Under the pieces are notes generated by a model. That model had not been told where the DNA came from. It did not search any database and saw only the letters and a list, made by a program, of their open reading frames with translations. A program made the position numbers and the translations under genes. From Sinomonas atrocyanea (GTDB lineage: Bacteria; Actinomycetota; Actinomycetes; Actinomycetales; Micrococcaceae): 64,000 bases of DNA. Shown piece after piece: positions 28,681-36,942 of this stretch. Position 1 is the stretch's first letter; each line of letters starts with the position of its first letter. Location: contig NZ_JAUSTE010000015.1 of the NCBI RefSeq assembly GCF_030812675.1, forward strand, positions 1 through 64,000. The letters run 5' to 3'.

Positions 28681-29795
28681 GCCGCGGGCCGGTCGGCGTC
28701 GCCGTCATCGGCGCGGGCGTCATCTCCAAGCAGTACCTCGACAACCTCACCGCGTTCCCCGACGTGAAGGTCCACGTCATCGCCGACCTCTTCCCCGAGA
28801 CGGCCAAGGCCCGCGCCGAGGAGTACGGGATCGCCGAGCACGGCACCCCGGAGCTCGCGCTGAATCACCCCGACGTGGAGATCATCGTCAACCTCACGAT
28901 CCCGGCCGCGCACGTCGAGGTCGCCACCGCCGCCGTCCGGGCGGGCAAGCACGTGTGGACGGAGAAGCCGTTCTCCCTCGACCGCGCCAGCGGCCTCGCG
29001 CTCCTGAAGGAGGCGGACGACGCCGGCCTGCGGCTCGGGTGCGCGCCGGACACCTTCCTCGGCGCGGGCCTGCAGACCGCCCGGCGCGTGATCGAGCGGG
29101 GCGACATCGGCGTCCCGCTCACGGCCCAGACGGTCTTCCAGACCCCGGGCCCGGAGTCCTGGCACCCGAACCCCGCGTTCCTGTTCCAGCCGGGCGCCGG
29201 CCCGCTGTTCGACATGGGGCCGTACTACCTCACGGCCCTCGTCCAGACCTTCGGCAGCGTGCGCCGGGTCGCCGCCGTGGGCTCGACGTCGCGCGCCACC
29301 CGCGTGATCGGCTCGGGCCCGAAGGCGGGCGAGGAGTTCACCGTGGAGGTCCCCACGCACGTGAGCGCCCTGGCCCAGTTCGAATCGGACGCGTCCTCCC
29401 ACAGCATCTTCAGCTTCGAGTCCCCCCGGACCCGGATGGGCTTCGTGGAGATCACCGGGACCGAGGCGACCCTGTCGCTGCCGGACCCGAACTACTTCGA
29501 CGGCGAGCTGCAGATCTGCAGGGCCGGCGAGAAGGAGTGGACCGCCGTCCCCACGGCCGGCCCCGCCAACGGGCGCGGCATGGGCGTGCTGGACATGGCC
29601 CGCTCGATCCGGGCCCGCCAGCCCCACCGCGCCACCGGGCAGCTGGCCTACCACGTGCTCGACACCATGGTCTCGATCGCGGAATCGGTCGACTCCGGCG
29701 AGTTCGTCCCGGTGGCGAGCAGCGCGCCGTCGTCCGCTCCCCTGCCCGAGGACTGGGCGCCCACCAAGGCGACCCTGGACGGGGTCCGGGCATGA
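28677..29795 (+). CDS. Gfo/Idh/MocA-family oxidoreductase (second)
   Basis: A 372-residue NAD(P)-dependent dehydrogenase that starts at a GTG overlapping the previous stop. The Rossmann motif is VAVIGAGVISKQYLDN, and the EKP motif is in HVWTEKPFSLD (Glu96-Lys97-Pro98). The substrate domain has PLFDMGPYYLTALVQTFG, where family members often have a G-x3-D-x2-H-type signature. It overlaps the third dehydrogenase gene by 4 nt (ATGA). In a 3-keto sugar pathway it would suit the final reductase or the first oxidation. Confidence 0.88.
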   Translation: MSRGPVGVAVIGAGVISKQYLDNLTAFPDVKVHVIADLFPETAKARAEEYGIAEHGTPELALNHPDVEIIVNLTIPAAHVEVATAAVRAGKHVWTEKPFSLDRASGLALLKEADDAGLRLGCAPDTFLGAGLQTARRVIERGDIGVPLTAQTVFQTPGPESWHPNPAFLFQPGAGPLFDMGPYYLTALVQTFGSVRRVAAVGSTSRATRVIGSGPKAGEEFTVEVPTHVSALAQFESDASSHSIFSFESPRTRMGFVEITGTEATLSLPDPNYFDGELQICRAGEKEWTAVPTAGPANGRGMGVLDMARSIRARQPHRATGQLAYHVLDTMVSIAESVDSGEFVPVASSAPSSAPLPEDWAPTKATLDGVRA

Positions 29796-30931
29796 GCCCC
29801 GGGACCGGGGCCCTCGGGGTCGCGGTGATCGGGTACGCGTTCATGGGCCGGGCCCACTCGCACGCGTGGCGCAACGTCTCTGCATTCTTCGACGTCCCGG
29901 CCATCGAGCAGAGGGTCCTCGTGGGCCGCCACGCCCAGGACGTCGCCGAGGCCGCCGCGAAGCACGGCTGGGCCGAGTCCGCGACCGACTGGCGCGAGGT
30001 GATCGCCCGCGACTACGTGCACATCGTGGACATCTGCGCCCCGGGGTGGATGCACGCCGAGATCGCCGTCGCCGCGCTCGAGGCGGGCAAGCACGTGCTC
30101 GTGGAGAAGCCGCTCGCCAACACCCTGGCCGAGGCGGAGCGGATGGCCGAGGCCGCCCGCGCGGCGCGGGGGCGCGGCGTCGCCTCGATGGTCGGCTTCA
30201 CGTACCGGCGCGTCCCGGCGCTCGCGTACGCGAAGCAGCTCATCGCGGCCGGGCGCCTCGGCACGGTCCGGGAGGTCCGCGCCTCCTACCTGCAGGACTG
30301 GCTCGCCGACGAGGAGGCGCCCATGACGTGGCGGCTGCGCAAGGAGACGGCTGGCTCCGGGGCGCTCGGGGACATCGCCTCCCACGCGGTCGACCAGGTC
30401 CAGTACCTCCTCAACGACACCGTCACGGAGGCCTCCGGCCGGCTGCACACGTTCGTGGGCCGCCGGCCCGGCCCGGACGGGCCCGAGGATGTGACGGTCG
30501 ACGACGCCGCCTGGGCCACGCTGTCTCTCGCCTCCGGGGCGGTCGCCTCGGTCGAGGTCTCCCGCGTGGCGACGGGGCGGAAGAACTCCCTGCGGATCGA
30601 GGTCTACGGCTCCGGCGGCGCGCTCGCCTTCGACCTTGAGCGGCCCGGCGAGCTCGAGTTCCTCGACGCCACCGCGCCGGCCGAAGAACAGGGCTTCCGC
30701 CGGATCGTCGTGACCGAGCCCAGCCACCCCTACATGGGCGCCTGGTGGCCGCAGGGCCACATGATCGGCTGGGAGCACGCCTTCACCCATCAGGCGCGCG
30801 ACTTCCTGCTGGCGATCCGGGACGGGAACGCCCCGTCGCCCTCGTTCGAGGACGGCCTGCAGGTCCAGCGCGTCCTCGCCGCCATCGAGGAGTCCGCCGC
30901 CGCCAAGTCCGCCACCGTCCACGTCGGCTGA
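29792..30931 (+). CDS. Gfo/Idh/MocA-family oxidoreductase (third), levoglucosan-dehydrogenase-like
   Basis: A 379-residue dehydrogenase. The N-terminus VAVIGYAFMGRAHSHAWRNVSAFF resembles the G-x-G-FMG-x-AHS-x-A-x-R pattern of C3-sugar dehydrogenases such as levoglucosan dehydrogenase. EKP lies in HVLVEKPLANT (Glu105-Lys106-Pro107), and the catalytic-domain signature is GALGDIASHAVDQVQYLL with Asp and His. The recognition is by memory of motif pattern, so the substrate remains open (anhydro sugar, glucoside or cyclitol). An epimerase gene follows 48 bp downstream. Confidence 0.85.
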   Translation: MSPGTGALGVAVIGYAFMGRAHSHAWRNVSAFFDVPAIEQRVLVGRHAQDVAEAAAKHGWAESATDWREVIARDYVHIVDICAPGWMHAEIAVAALEAGKHVLVEKPLANTLAEAERMAEAARAARGRGVASMVGFTYRRVPALAYAKQLIAAGRLGTVREVRASYLQDWLADEEAPMTWRLRKETAGSGALGDIASHAVDQVQYLLNDTVTEASGRLHTFVGRRPGPDGPEDVTVDDAAWATLSLASGAVASVEVSRVATGRKNSLRIEVYGSGGALAFDLERPGELEFLDATAPAEEQGFRRIVVTEPSHPYMGAWWPQGHMIGWEHAFTHQARDFLLAIRDGNAPSPSFEDGLQVQRVLAAIEESAAAKSATVHVG

Positions 30932-30947
30932 GCGAAGACCCCACGCT

Positions 30948-30967
30948 GGTCGAGCGAAGTAGAAACC
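30948..30967. repeat. GGTCGAGCGAAG-type intergenic element
   Basis: GGTCGAGCGAAGTAGAAACC lies in the 48-bp gap between the third dehydrogenase and second isomerase genes. It is a near-palindromic element (GGT-CGA ... -GAAACC) of a type scattered between actinobacterial genes. Related sequence is repeated inside dnaX (39300-39533). Confidence 0.55.
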
Positions 30968-30979
30968 CTAGGAGATCCC

Positions 30980-31984
30980 ATGCCCCGCCCGTTCACCCTG
31001 TTCACCGGCCAGTGGGCCGACCTGACGCTCGAGGAGGTCGCCGGGCTCGCCGCGGGCTGGGGCTACGACGGCCTCGAGATCGCCGTCTCCGGCGAGCACC
31101 TCGACGCCGCCCGCTGGGACGATCAGGCGTACGTCGACGAGCGCCTGGGCATCCTCGCCCGCCACGGCCTGGAGCTCTACGCGATCTCGAACCACCTCAA
31201 GGGCCAGGCCGTGTGCGACGACCCGATCGACTTCCGCCACCAGGGAATCGTCGGCTCCGCCGTCTGGGGCGACGGCGACCCCGAAGGCGTCCGGCGCCGC
31301 GCCGCCGAGGACCTCAAGGACACCGCCCGCCTGGCCAGGGCGCTCGGGGTCAAGACCGTGGTCGGGTTCACCGGCTCGAGCATCTGGCAGTACGTGGCCA
31401 TGTTCCCGCCCGTCCCCGCCGCCGTGATCGACGCCGGCTACCAGGACTTCGCCGACCGCTGGAACCCCATCCTGGACGTCTTCGACGAGTGCGGGGTCCG
31501 GTTCGCCCACGAGGTCCACCCCTCCGAGATCGCCTACGACTACGTCACCACCCAGCGCGCCCTCGAGGCCATCGGGCACCGGCCCGCGTTCGGACTGAAC
31601 TGGGACCCCTCCCACATGATGTGGCAGGGCCTGGACCCCGTCGCGTTCATCACCGACTTCCCCGACCGGATCTACCACGTGGACTGCAAGGACACCCGGA
31701 TGCGCATGGGCAACGGCCGGGCCGGGATCCTCTCCTCCCACCTGCCCTGGGGCGACCCCCGCCGCGGCTGGGACTTCGTCTCCGCCGGCCGCGGCGACGT
31801 CCCCTGGGAGGACTGCTTCCGCGCCCTGACCGCCATCGGCTACGACGGGCCCATCTCGGTCGAATGGGAGGACGCCGGCATGGACCGCCTCGTCGGGGCC
31901 CCCGAGGCCCTCGCCGCCCTGAAGAAGTTCGACTTCGCCCCCGCCACCGCCTCCTTCGACGCCGCCTTCAGCAACCAGACCTGA
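30980..31984 (+). CDS. sugar phosphate isomerase/epimerase family TIM barrel (second)
   Basis: The 334-residue barrel is longer than its paralogue upstream. Candidate metal ligands are Glu178 (HEVHPSEI), Asp209 and His212 (NWDPSHMM), His233 (YHVDCKD) and Glu295 (VEWEDAG). The length and pattern resemble the catalytic subunits of C-glycoside deglycosidases and eliminases of 3-keto glycosides, but no DUF6379-type small subunit is seen. AGGAG lies 5 nt before the ATG. Last enzyme gene of the operon. Confidence 0.88.
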   Translation: MPRPFTLFTGQWADLTLEEVAGLAAGWGYDGLEIAVSGEHLDAARWDDQAYVDERLGILARHGLELYAISNHLKGQAVCDDPIDFRHQGIVGSAVWGDGDPEGVRRRAAEDLKDTARLARALGVKTVVGFTGSSIWQYVAMFPPVPAAVIDAGYQDFADRWNPILDVFDECGVRFAHEVHPSEIAYDYVTTQRALEAIGHRPAFGLNWDPSHMMWQGLDPVAFITDFPDRIYHVDCKDTRMRMGNGRAGILSSHLPWGDPRRGWDFVSAGRGDVPWEDCFRALTAIGYDGPISVEWEDAGMDRLVGAPEALAALKKFDFAPATASFDAAFSNQT

Positions 31985-32029
31985 CCCCGCGCCCGACGCG
32001 CCGTGGAGCAGCGGGCCCTAAGCCTCTGC

Positions 32030-32058
32030 CATTTTTGGTGACACATCGCCGTAAAATG
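32030..32058. promoter_or_regulatory. palindrome over the TetR promoter
   Basis: CATTTTTGGTGA and TCGCCGTAAAATG form an imperfect inverted repeat. Its right arm contains TAAAAT (32052-32057), a likely -10 box only 6 nt before the start codon. This suggests an autoregulated and possibly leaderless or short-leader mRNA. Confidence 0.5.
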
Positions 32059-32063
32059 AAGGT

Positions 32064-32702
32064 ATGCCCCGCATCCAGGCCGAGTCGAACGCAGCCCAGC
32101 GAGCGCTCACGCAGCGCCGGATCCTCGACGCGTTCGGCCAGCTCCTGTTCACCCGCGGGCTGCCCGGGCTGACGATGACGGATGTCGCCCGCCAGGCCGG
32201 GGTCGGCCGGACTGCCGTGTACAACTACTACGCGGACATGGAGGAGCTGCTGATCGGCTACGCGCTCGACGAGACCGGTCGCTTCCTCGGCGACCTCAAG
32301 GCCAAGCTGTCGGGGCTCGAGAATCCGATCGACCGCCTGGCCGTGTACATCCGCGCGCAGGTCGAGGACCTCTCCCGCCGCCATCTGCCTCCCGGGCCGG
32401 CCATGCGGGCGGTGCTCTCGCCGTCGTCCTTCGCCAAGCTGGGCGACCACGTCGGCGAGCTCAACGCACTCCTGACCCAGATCCTCCGCGATGCGATGGC
32501 GCAGGGCTACCTCCCCGAGGCGGACGTCGACGAACTCGTGGGGCTCGTGCACGGCTCCCTGACGGCGAGCGCCGACCGGGGCCGCGGCGAGGACGAGGCG
32601 CCCGACGACGACGCCGAGCGCCGCACGGACGCCACCGTCCGCTTCATCCAGCTCGGCGTGGGCGCCAGGTTCGACCCCGAGGGCCGGCCCGTGCGCCGCT
32701 GA
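32064..32702 (+). CDS. TetR-family transcriptional regulator
   Basis: A 212-residue regulator. The N-terminal helix-turn-helix (about 17-63) reads RRILDAFGQLLFTRGLPGLTMTDVARQAGVGRTAVYNYY in two segments, with the typical T-x-x-x-VA-x-x-AGV pattern. The C-terminal ligand domain is all-helical and ends in an Asp/Glu/Arg-rich segment. A palindrome covers its own promoter, suggesting autorepression. It is 79 bp downstream of the carbohydrate operon in the same direction and may add a second control to it, or regulate an unrelated target. Confidence 0.88.
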   Translation: MPRIQAESNAAQRALTQRRILDAFGQLLFTRGLPGLTMTDVARQAGVGRTAVYNYYADMEELLIGYALDETGRFLGDLKAKLSGLENPIDRLAVYIRAQVEDLSRRHLPPGPAMRAVLSPSSFAKLGDHVGELNALLTQILRDAMAQGYLPEADVDELVGLVHGSLTASADRGRGEDEAPDDDAERRTDATVRFIQLGVGARFDPEGRPVRR

Positions 32703-32735
32703 ACCGCGGCGCCGCCCCCAGCGCCCCGGCAGTGC

Positions 32736-33371
32736 TCAGCCGCCGGCGCCCGGAGTCGCGGTCGGCACCGTGCACAGGATGGGGCCGGGCGTCTGGTCGA
32801 CGAGCTTCGGGTCGGCCAGGGCCTTGAAGGCCGGACCGAGGATGAGGTCGACGCTCGCGTCCGCCCTGCCGTCGCGCACGTAGATGCTTCCCGGGACGTT
32901 GCGCTGGAGCGTGAACGCGGCGGCCTCCCCTGCGAAGCCGCCGCGCACCACCGCGGTGGCGCCGACGGCGAGGCGCTCGTTGCCCACATTCTTCACGGCG
33001 AAGGCGCGCTTCTTGAGTTCGCCGCCGATCTGGTTGGCGAGGCCGTCCCTGCCGGTCGCGTTGAGCACGTTGACCGTGACCTTGGCGGGCGGCAGGTAGT
33101 CGTACTTGCCGGCGGGGCAGGTGGCGACGGTGGGCTGGGAGGCCGGCTGCGGGAGGGTCAGGCGCCCGGAGATGACAGCCCAGGCCGTGGCCGCCCCGGC
33201 GACCACGAGGCCCACGAGGAGGGTGATCGCGATGCCGTGGCGGATCCTGCGCCACGTGCGGCTCGCCCGCTCGCTCGAGTCGGGCTCCTCCTCGAACTGG
33301 GTGCGCAGCTCCGTGCCGCTCACCACGTGGTGTCCGTGGTACTGGCTCAGGTCCTGGGGGCGGCGGGACAC
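32736..33371 (-). CDS. LytR C-terminal domain membrane protein
   Basis: A 211-residue single-pass protein. An acidic cytosolic N-terminus (about 45 residues) is followed by one helix (GIAITLLVGLVVAGAATAWAV) and an outer LytR_C domain containing KVTVNVLNATGRDGLANQIGG and ELKKRAFAVKNVGNE. Stand-alone LytR_C proteins are common in actinobacteria and act at the cell wall in an unknown way. GTG start. It follows the small VapB-like gene by 7 nt, so they share a transcript. Confidence 0.85.
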   Translation of the reverse strand: MSRRPQDLSQYHGHHVVSGTELRTQFEEEPDSSERASRTWRRIRHGIAITLLVGLVVAGAATAWAVISGRLTLPQPASQPTVATCPAGKYDYLPPAKVTVNVLNATGRDGLANQIGGELKKRAFAVKNVGNERLAVGATAVVRGGFAGEAAAFTLQRNVPGSIYVRDGRADASVDLILGPAFKALADPKLVDQTPGPILCTVPTATPGAGG

Positions 33372-33378
33372 GGTGGCC

Positions 33379-33678
33379 TCACGCGTCGAGGTCCAGGATG
33401 CGGGCGTGGATGGCGGTGCGCTGGTGCAGCGCCGTGCGGACCGCCCGGTGGAGGCCGTCCTCGAGGTACAGCACGCCCTTGTACTGGACCACGTGCGGGA
33501 ACAGGTCCCCGAAGAACGTCGAATCCTCGGCGAGCAGCGCCTCGAGGTCGAGCGTGCGCTTGGTGGTCACGAGCTCGTCCAGCCGCACCGGGCGCGGCGG
33601 GAGGGCGGCCCAGTCCTTCGGCGTGTTGTAGCCATGGTCCGGGTAGGGGCGCCCCTCGCCCACCGCTTTGAAAATCAC
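33379..33678 (-). CDS. small conserved protein, VapB-antitoxin-like label in relatives
   Basis: A 99-residue protein starting MIFKAVGEGRPYPDHG, followed by RPVRLDELVTTKRTLDLEALL. Similar actinobacterial proteins are often labelled VapB-family antitoxin. There is no adjacent PIN-domain toxin, so a toxin-antitoxin role is not supported by context. The GTG start has only GGAG 2 nt upstream, and TAGGCT lies 9 nt before it, which may mean a near-leaderless message. Divergent from the HAD hydrolase gene. Confidence 0.6.
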   Translation of the reverse strand: MIFKAVGEGRPYPDHGYNTPKDWAALPPRPVRLDELVTTKRTLDLEALLAEDSTFFGDLFPHVVQYKGVLYLEDGLHRAVRTALHQRTAIHARILDLDA

Positions 33679-33795
33679 GGCTCCAGCCTAGGCGCGCGGG
33701 GATCGGGGCCGCAGCGCCGCGGAGCGCGGCGGCGGGCATTGTGGCCAAACGGTTACTCGCGTTCCCGGCGGCCGTCCCGATGGGAGAATGGGGCC

Positions 33796-34686
33796 ATGGA
33801 GACCGCACCGCCCTTTGCCCTGCTGCTCGACGTGGACGGCCCGATCGCGAGCCCCGTGACGCGCACCGTGAAGCCCGAGATCATCGCCCTCCTGAACGAG
33901 CTCGGCGCGGCCGGGATTCCGATCGTCTTCAACACGGGCCGCTCGGACGCGTTCATCCGGGGGCAGGTGATGGACCCCATGGTCGCCGCGGGCATGTCCG
34001 AGGACCTCATGGTGCACGCCGTGTGCGAGAAGGGCGCCACGTGGTTCTCCTTCACCGCCCACGGCGCGGGCACGGTGCACGTGGACCACGGCCTGGCGGT
34101 GCCCTCCGCGTTCGCCGACGACGTCCGCGGGCTGGTGGCCGCGAGCTACAGCGGCCACATGTTCTTCGACGAGACGAAGCGCGCCATGGTCTCGGTGGAG
34201 CAGCGCGTGGACGTCTCCAACGCCGACTACCGCGCCGAGCAGGAGCGCTTCGACGCCGACGCGATGCGCCTCATGGCGCGCCACGGCCTCGGCGCCACGC
34301 GGCTGGACCACCACGTGCCCGGCAGCGACGACTCGGTGGACTACCGGGTGGACCCCACGATCATCTCGACCGACATCGAGTCGGTGCGCCTGGGCAAGGA
34401 CCTCGGCGCCGCCCGCGCCTGCGAGCGCCTGCGCCGGGACGGGATCGTGCCCGAGGCCTGGTACACGATGGGCGATTCGCGCACCGACTATGCGATGGCG
34501 GACTGGCTGCACCACAACGACCACACTGTGGCGCACGTCGACGTCCGCCCCGCGGACGGCGTGCCGGAGAAGCCCTACCAGATCCTCACGTCCGCCTACC
34601 TGGGCCTGGGCCCGGAGGTGATCCACGACGACGCCGGCCTCGCCTTCCTGACGCGGTGGCGGGACGCGCTGGCCCTCGCCGGCTGA
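33796..34686 (+). CDS. HAD-family hydrolase
   Basis: A 296-residue phosphatase-type protein. Motif I is LLLDVDGPIAS (Asp12 nucleophile, Asp14), motif II NTGRSD, and motif IV GDSRTDYAMADW near the C-terminus, with a Cof-type cap insertion between. This is the layout of type IIB sugar-phosphate or trehalose-phosphatase-like HADs. The natural substrate is unknown. GGAGAATGGGGCC lies directly before the ATG. Divergent from the 99-residue protein gene. Confidence 0.82.
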   Translation: METAPPFALLLDVDGPIASPVTRTVKPEIIALLNELGAAGIPIVFNTGRSDAFIRGQVMDPMVAAGMSEDLMVHAVCEKGATWFSFTAHGAGTVHVDHGLAVPSAFADDVRGLVAASYSGHMFFDETKRAMVSVEQRVDVSNADYRAEQERFDADAMRLMARHGLGATRLDHHVPGSDDSVDYRVDPTIISTDIESVRLGKDLGAARACERLRRDGIVPEAWYTMGDSRTDYAMADWLHHNDHTVAHVDVRPADGVPEKPYQILTSAYLGLGPEVIHDDAGLAFLTRWRDALALAG

Positions 34687-34698
34687 CCCGCCGCGCTC

Positions 34699-35202
34699 TC
34701 AGGCGGCCGGGACCTCCGCGGGGAGGACTGCCTCGATTGCTGAGCGGAGCTCCGCGGAGTCCGGCTCCACCGAGGAGCGGAACCGCCCCACCACCTGGCC
34801 CTCGGGGTCCACGAGGAACTTCTCGAAGTTCCACTTGACCTTCTCCCCGAGGTCGTCCCCGGCGGGGTACTGGGTGAGCGCGGCGTAGAGCGGATGCTGG
34901 TTCTTGCCGAGGACGTCGGACTTGGCGGCGAGCGGGAAGGTGACGCCGAAGTTGACCCGGCAGAACTCCTCGATCTCCTCGGCCGTTCCCGGCTCCTGCC
35001 CCGCGAACTGGTTGCAGGGGACCCCGAGGACCACGAGCCCGCGGTCCCTGAATTCGCGGTGGAGGGCCTCGAGGCCGTCGTACTGGCGGGTGTACCCGCA
35101 CTTCGAGGCGACGTTCACCACGAGCACAGCGTGGTGCGCGAACGCGCCGAAGGTCGTCTCGGTGCCGTCGTTGAGGGTCAGGGCAATCTCGTGCAGGCTC
35201 AC
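34699..35202 (-). CDS. glutathione peroxidase-family thiol peroxidase
   Basis: A 167-residue cytosolic peroxidase. The peroxidatic Cys35 is in NVASKCGYTRQYDGL, followed by the family motifs GVPCNQFAGQEPG and KWNFEKFLVDPEGQ, which supply Gln, Trp and Asn of the tetrad. It is a Cys (not selenocysteine) enzyme. In actinobacteria, which lack glutathione, it would be reduced by thioredoxin or mycothiol-linked proteins. GTG start. Converges on the HAD gene with a 12-bp gap. Confidence 0.93.
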   Translation of the reverse strand: MSLHEIALTLNDGTETTFGAFAHHAVLVVNVASKCGYTRQYDGLEALHREFRDRGLVVLGVPCNQFAGQEPGTAEEIEEFCRVNFGVTFPLAAKSDVLGKNQHPLYAALTQYPAGDDLGEKVKWNFEKFLVDPEGQVVGRFRSSVEPDSAELRSAIEAVLPAEVPAA

Positions 35203-35224
35203 CGGCCCAGTCTAGGCTCCCGGG

Positions 35225-36400
35225 TCAGCAGGGCTGTGGTGCGGTCGCGGTGGGCGTCGGGCTGGGGGTCGGCGACGGCGTGGCGGGCGCCGTCGGGACC
35301 GCCGTCGCGACGCAGGTGGGGAGCGCCGTTGCGGTGATCGCCGGGGCGGAGGCCGTGGTCCCGGCGGAGGGCGTCGGGGTGGGCGTCGCGCTCGGGGTGG
35401 GGGTCGGCGTCGGCTGCGGAGTGGACCCCACCGTGGGCGTCGGCGTCGGCGTCGGGGTCGGCGCGGGGGCCTTGCTCGGGGCGGGCGACGGCGTGGGGCT
35501 GGCCGTGCTGGGCGCGGAACCGGCCGCAGGCGGCGGCACCGCGACGGTGCTCGGCGGGGCGGCGGGCGGCCCGGCCGGCGTCGGGTCCTTGAGCGGCGGC
35601 GGGGTCGGCGCCGTCGGGGCCCGGGTGATGCTCTCGCCCGGTGCGGGCTCGGCGGTGAGGACGGGAATGGCCCAGTCCTGCCGCTCGTTGGTCGACTTGC
35701 CGTCCTTCGGCGTGTAGTCGGTGACCTGGACGGGGCCGAGCGGGCCCTGCTGCGAGATGGGGATCAGCGTGAAGCTCATCGGGTCGACGTACTTGCCGTC
35801 CTTGATGGTCTCGAAGTGCAGGTGGCACCCGATCGCGGACCCGGTCTCGCCGACCAGCCCGATGACCTGGCCCACCTCCACCGACTCGCCGGTCTTCACG
35901 GCGGCGCCGAGCATGTGGTTGTAGGTGGTGACGAGCCCGTCGCCGTGGTCGATCTCGACCCGGTTCCCGCCGCCCCAGGGGTGCCAGCCCGCGGCCCGGA
36001 CCACGCCCGCATCGGCCGCGTAGACGGGGGTGCCGCACGGTGCGGCGAAGTCCTGTCCCCAGTGGAACTCCCCCGGCTGCCCGTTCAGGGGGCTGACCCG
36101 GTATCCGAACCCGGACGTGGGGGTGAGCGTGGTCAGCGGCGCGTAGAGCTTCCCCTCCGCCGGCCGGTGCATGTCCGTCTGCGCGACGATCACCGGCGAG
36201 ACGTGGCCCGCCGCGAGCGAGCCGACCGCCGTCCTGTAGAACGGGACGACGGCGCCGGGGTCGGCGGTGACCGGACCCGGGAAGACATCGTCCGCGAGCG
36301 CCGGAGCGGCGCTGAAGACCAGGACGGCTGCCGCCGCCGCGATGCCGGCGCCGGTCCGGGCGCGCAGGCGGGACAAGGACGCAAAGAGGCCACGGGCCAT
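35225..36400 (-). CDS. secreted M23 (LytM) peptidase with Pro-Thr tail
   Basis: The 391-residue product has a signal peptide (GIAAAAAVLVFSAAPALA). The zinc peptidase domain shows HWGQDFAAPCGTPVYAA (His, Asp), NRVEIDHGDGLVTTYNHM and the catalytic HLHFE. About 150 C-terminal residues are low-complexity Pro/Thr/Ala/Ser with PTPTPTP runs, a wall-spanning or glycosylated stalk, ending in Cys. All expected LytM ligands are present, so an active peptidoglycan endopeptidase is likely. ATG 36400 has GGGGAG 4 nt upstream; a TTG lies 12 nt further up. Confidence 0.9.
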   Translation of the reverse strand: MARGLFASLSRLRARTGAGIAAAAAVLVFSAAPALADDVFPGPVTADPGAVVPFYRTAVGSLAAGHVSPVIVAQTDMHRPAEGKLYAPLTTLTPTSGFGYRVSPLNGQPGEFHWGQDFAAPCGTPVYAADAGVVRAAGWHPWGGGNRVEIDHGDGLVTTYNHMLGAAVKTGESVEVGQVIGLVGETGSAIGCHLHFETIKDGKYVDPMSFTLIPISQQGPLGPVQVTDYTPKDGKSTNERQDWAIPVLTAEPAPGESITRAPTAPTPPPLKDPTPAGPPAAPPSTVAVPPPAAGSAPSTASPTPSPAPSKAPAPTPTPTPTPTVGSTPQPTPTPTPSATPTPTPSAGTTASAPAITATALPTCVATAVPTAPATPSPTPSPTPTATAPQPC

Positions 36401-36515
36401 CAGACTCCCCAATCAGTCGTGGCGCCGCCGCAGCCCGGCGCACCCTCACATTGTCAGCACCGCCGCCCCCGCGTGGCTAGGGCCGGTGGCCTGTGGATCG
36501 GCTGGGAATTGCACG

Positions 36516-36660
36516 CTAGGGCCGCGCCGTGAAGGGCAGGACCAGCCGGGAGGGGTGCTGGGCGTCGCGGTAGATCGCGAAGGGGTACGCCGCGACAGCG
36601 CTCAGCGGGATCGCGCGGTGGCCGCCGGCACCACCCGGGTGACCTTCACGCGTCCTAGCC
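36516..36660 (-). pseudogene. possible short coding remnant
   Basis: On the minus strand a frame ends IPLSAVAAYPFAIYRDAQHP and stops at 36516. It has protein-like composition but no start codon, because a stop precedes it by about 50 codons. A GTG in another frame (VKVTRVVPAATAR) runs into a stop after 15 codons, compatible with an old frameshift. No family is recognised. The rest of the 385-bp stretch between the M23 gene and the tRNA shows only a hairpin at 36729-36760. Confidence 0.25.
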
Positions 36661-36728
36661 GTCCCGCACGGACCTCATGAAGGACTGCTCTGCGACGAGG
36701 GCTGAGCCGACGACGCCCCGCAGATGCA

Positions 36729-36760
36729 GAACACCCCCGGTCGGCAGACCGGGGGTGTTC
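36729..36760. terminator. perfect hairpin downstream of tRNA-Ser
   Basis: GAACACCCCCGGTC, loop GGCA, and the full complement form a 14-bp stem. It starts 26 nt past the tRNA 3' end on the minus strand, where it should end the tRNA transcript. A T-containing TCCTTGTCCTT follows on the plus strand. Confidence 0.75.
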
Positions 36761-36785
36761 TCCTTGTCCTTCGGACATCCACGCG

Positions 36786-36870
36786 CGGAGGATGGGGGAT
36801 TTGAACCCCCGAGGGCGTTAACCCAACACGCGTTCCAGGCGTGCGCCATAGGCCGCTAGGCGAATCCTCC
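36786..36870 (-). tRNA. tRNA-Ser (anticodon GGA)
   Basis: Read on the minus strand: acceptor stem GGAGGAT pairs with ATCCTCC, with G as discriminator base. The anticodon arm CACGC-CTGGAAC-GCGTG gives anticodon GGA, decoding UCC and UCU. A long variable arm typical of serine tRNAs follows, then the T arm with GGTTCAAAT. The 85-nt length fits. The 3' CCA is not encoded. A perfect hairpin lies downstream. Confidence 0.95.
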
Positions 36871-36942
36871 AGGTGTGCTCGCAAGAGCAGGCTCCAGAAT
36901 ACCCGACGGCGGCGCGAGCGCCGAATCGGGGTGCCGAGGCCG

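Noticed and set aside
33379-33678. VapBC toxin-antitoxin module
   Set aside because: Only a VapB-like label is possible; no PIN-domain toxin or other toxin gene is adjacent, and the neighbour is a LytR_C wall protein.
36786-36870. tRNA-flanked integrated element
   Set aside because: No integrase, no phage genes and no duplicated 3' tRNA segment were found in the surrounding sequence.
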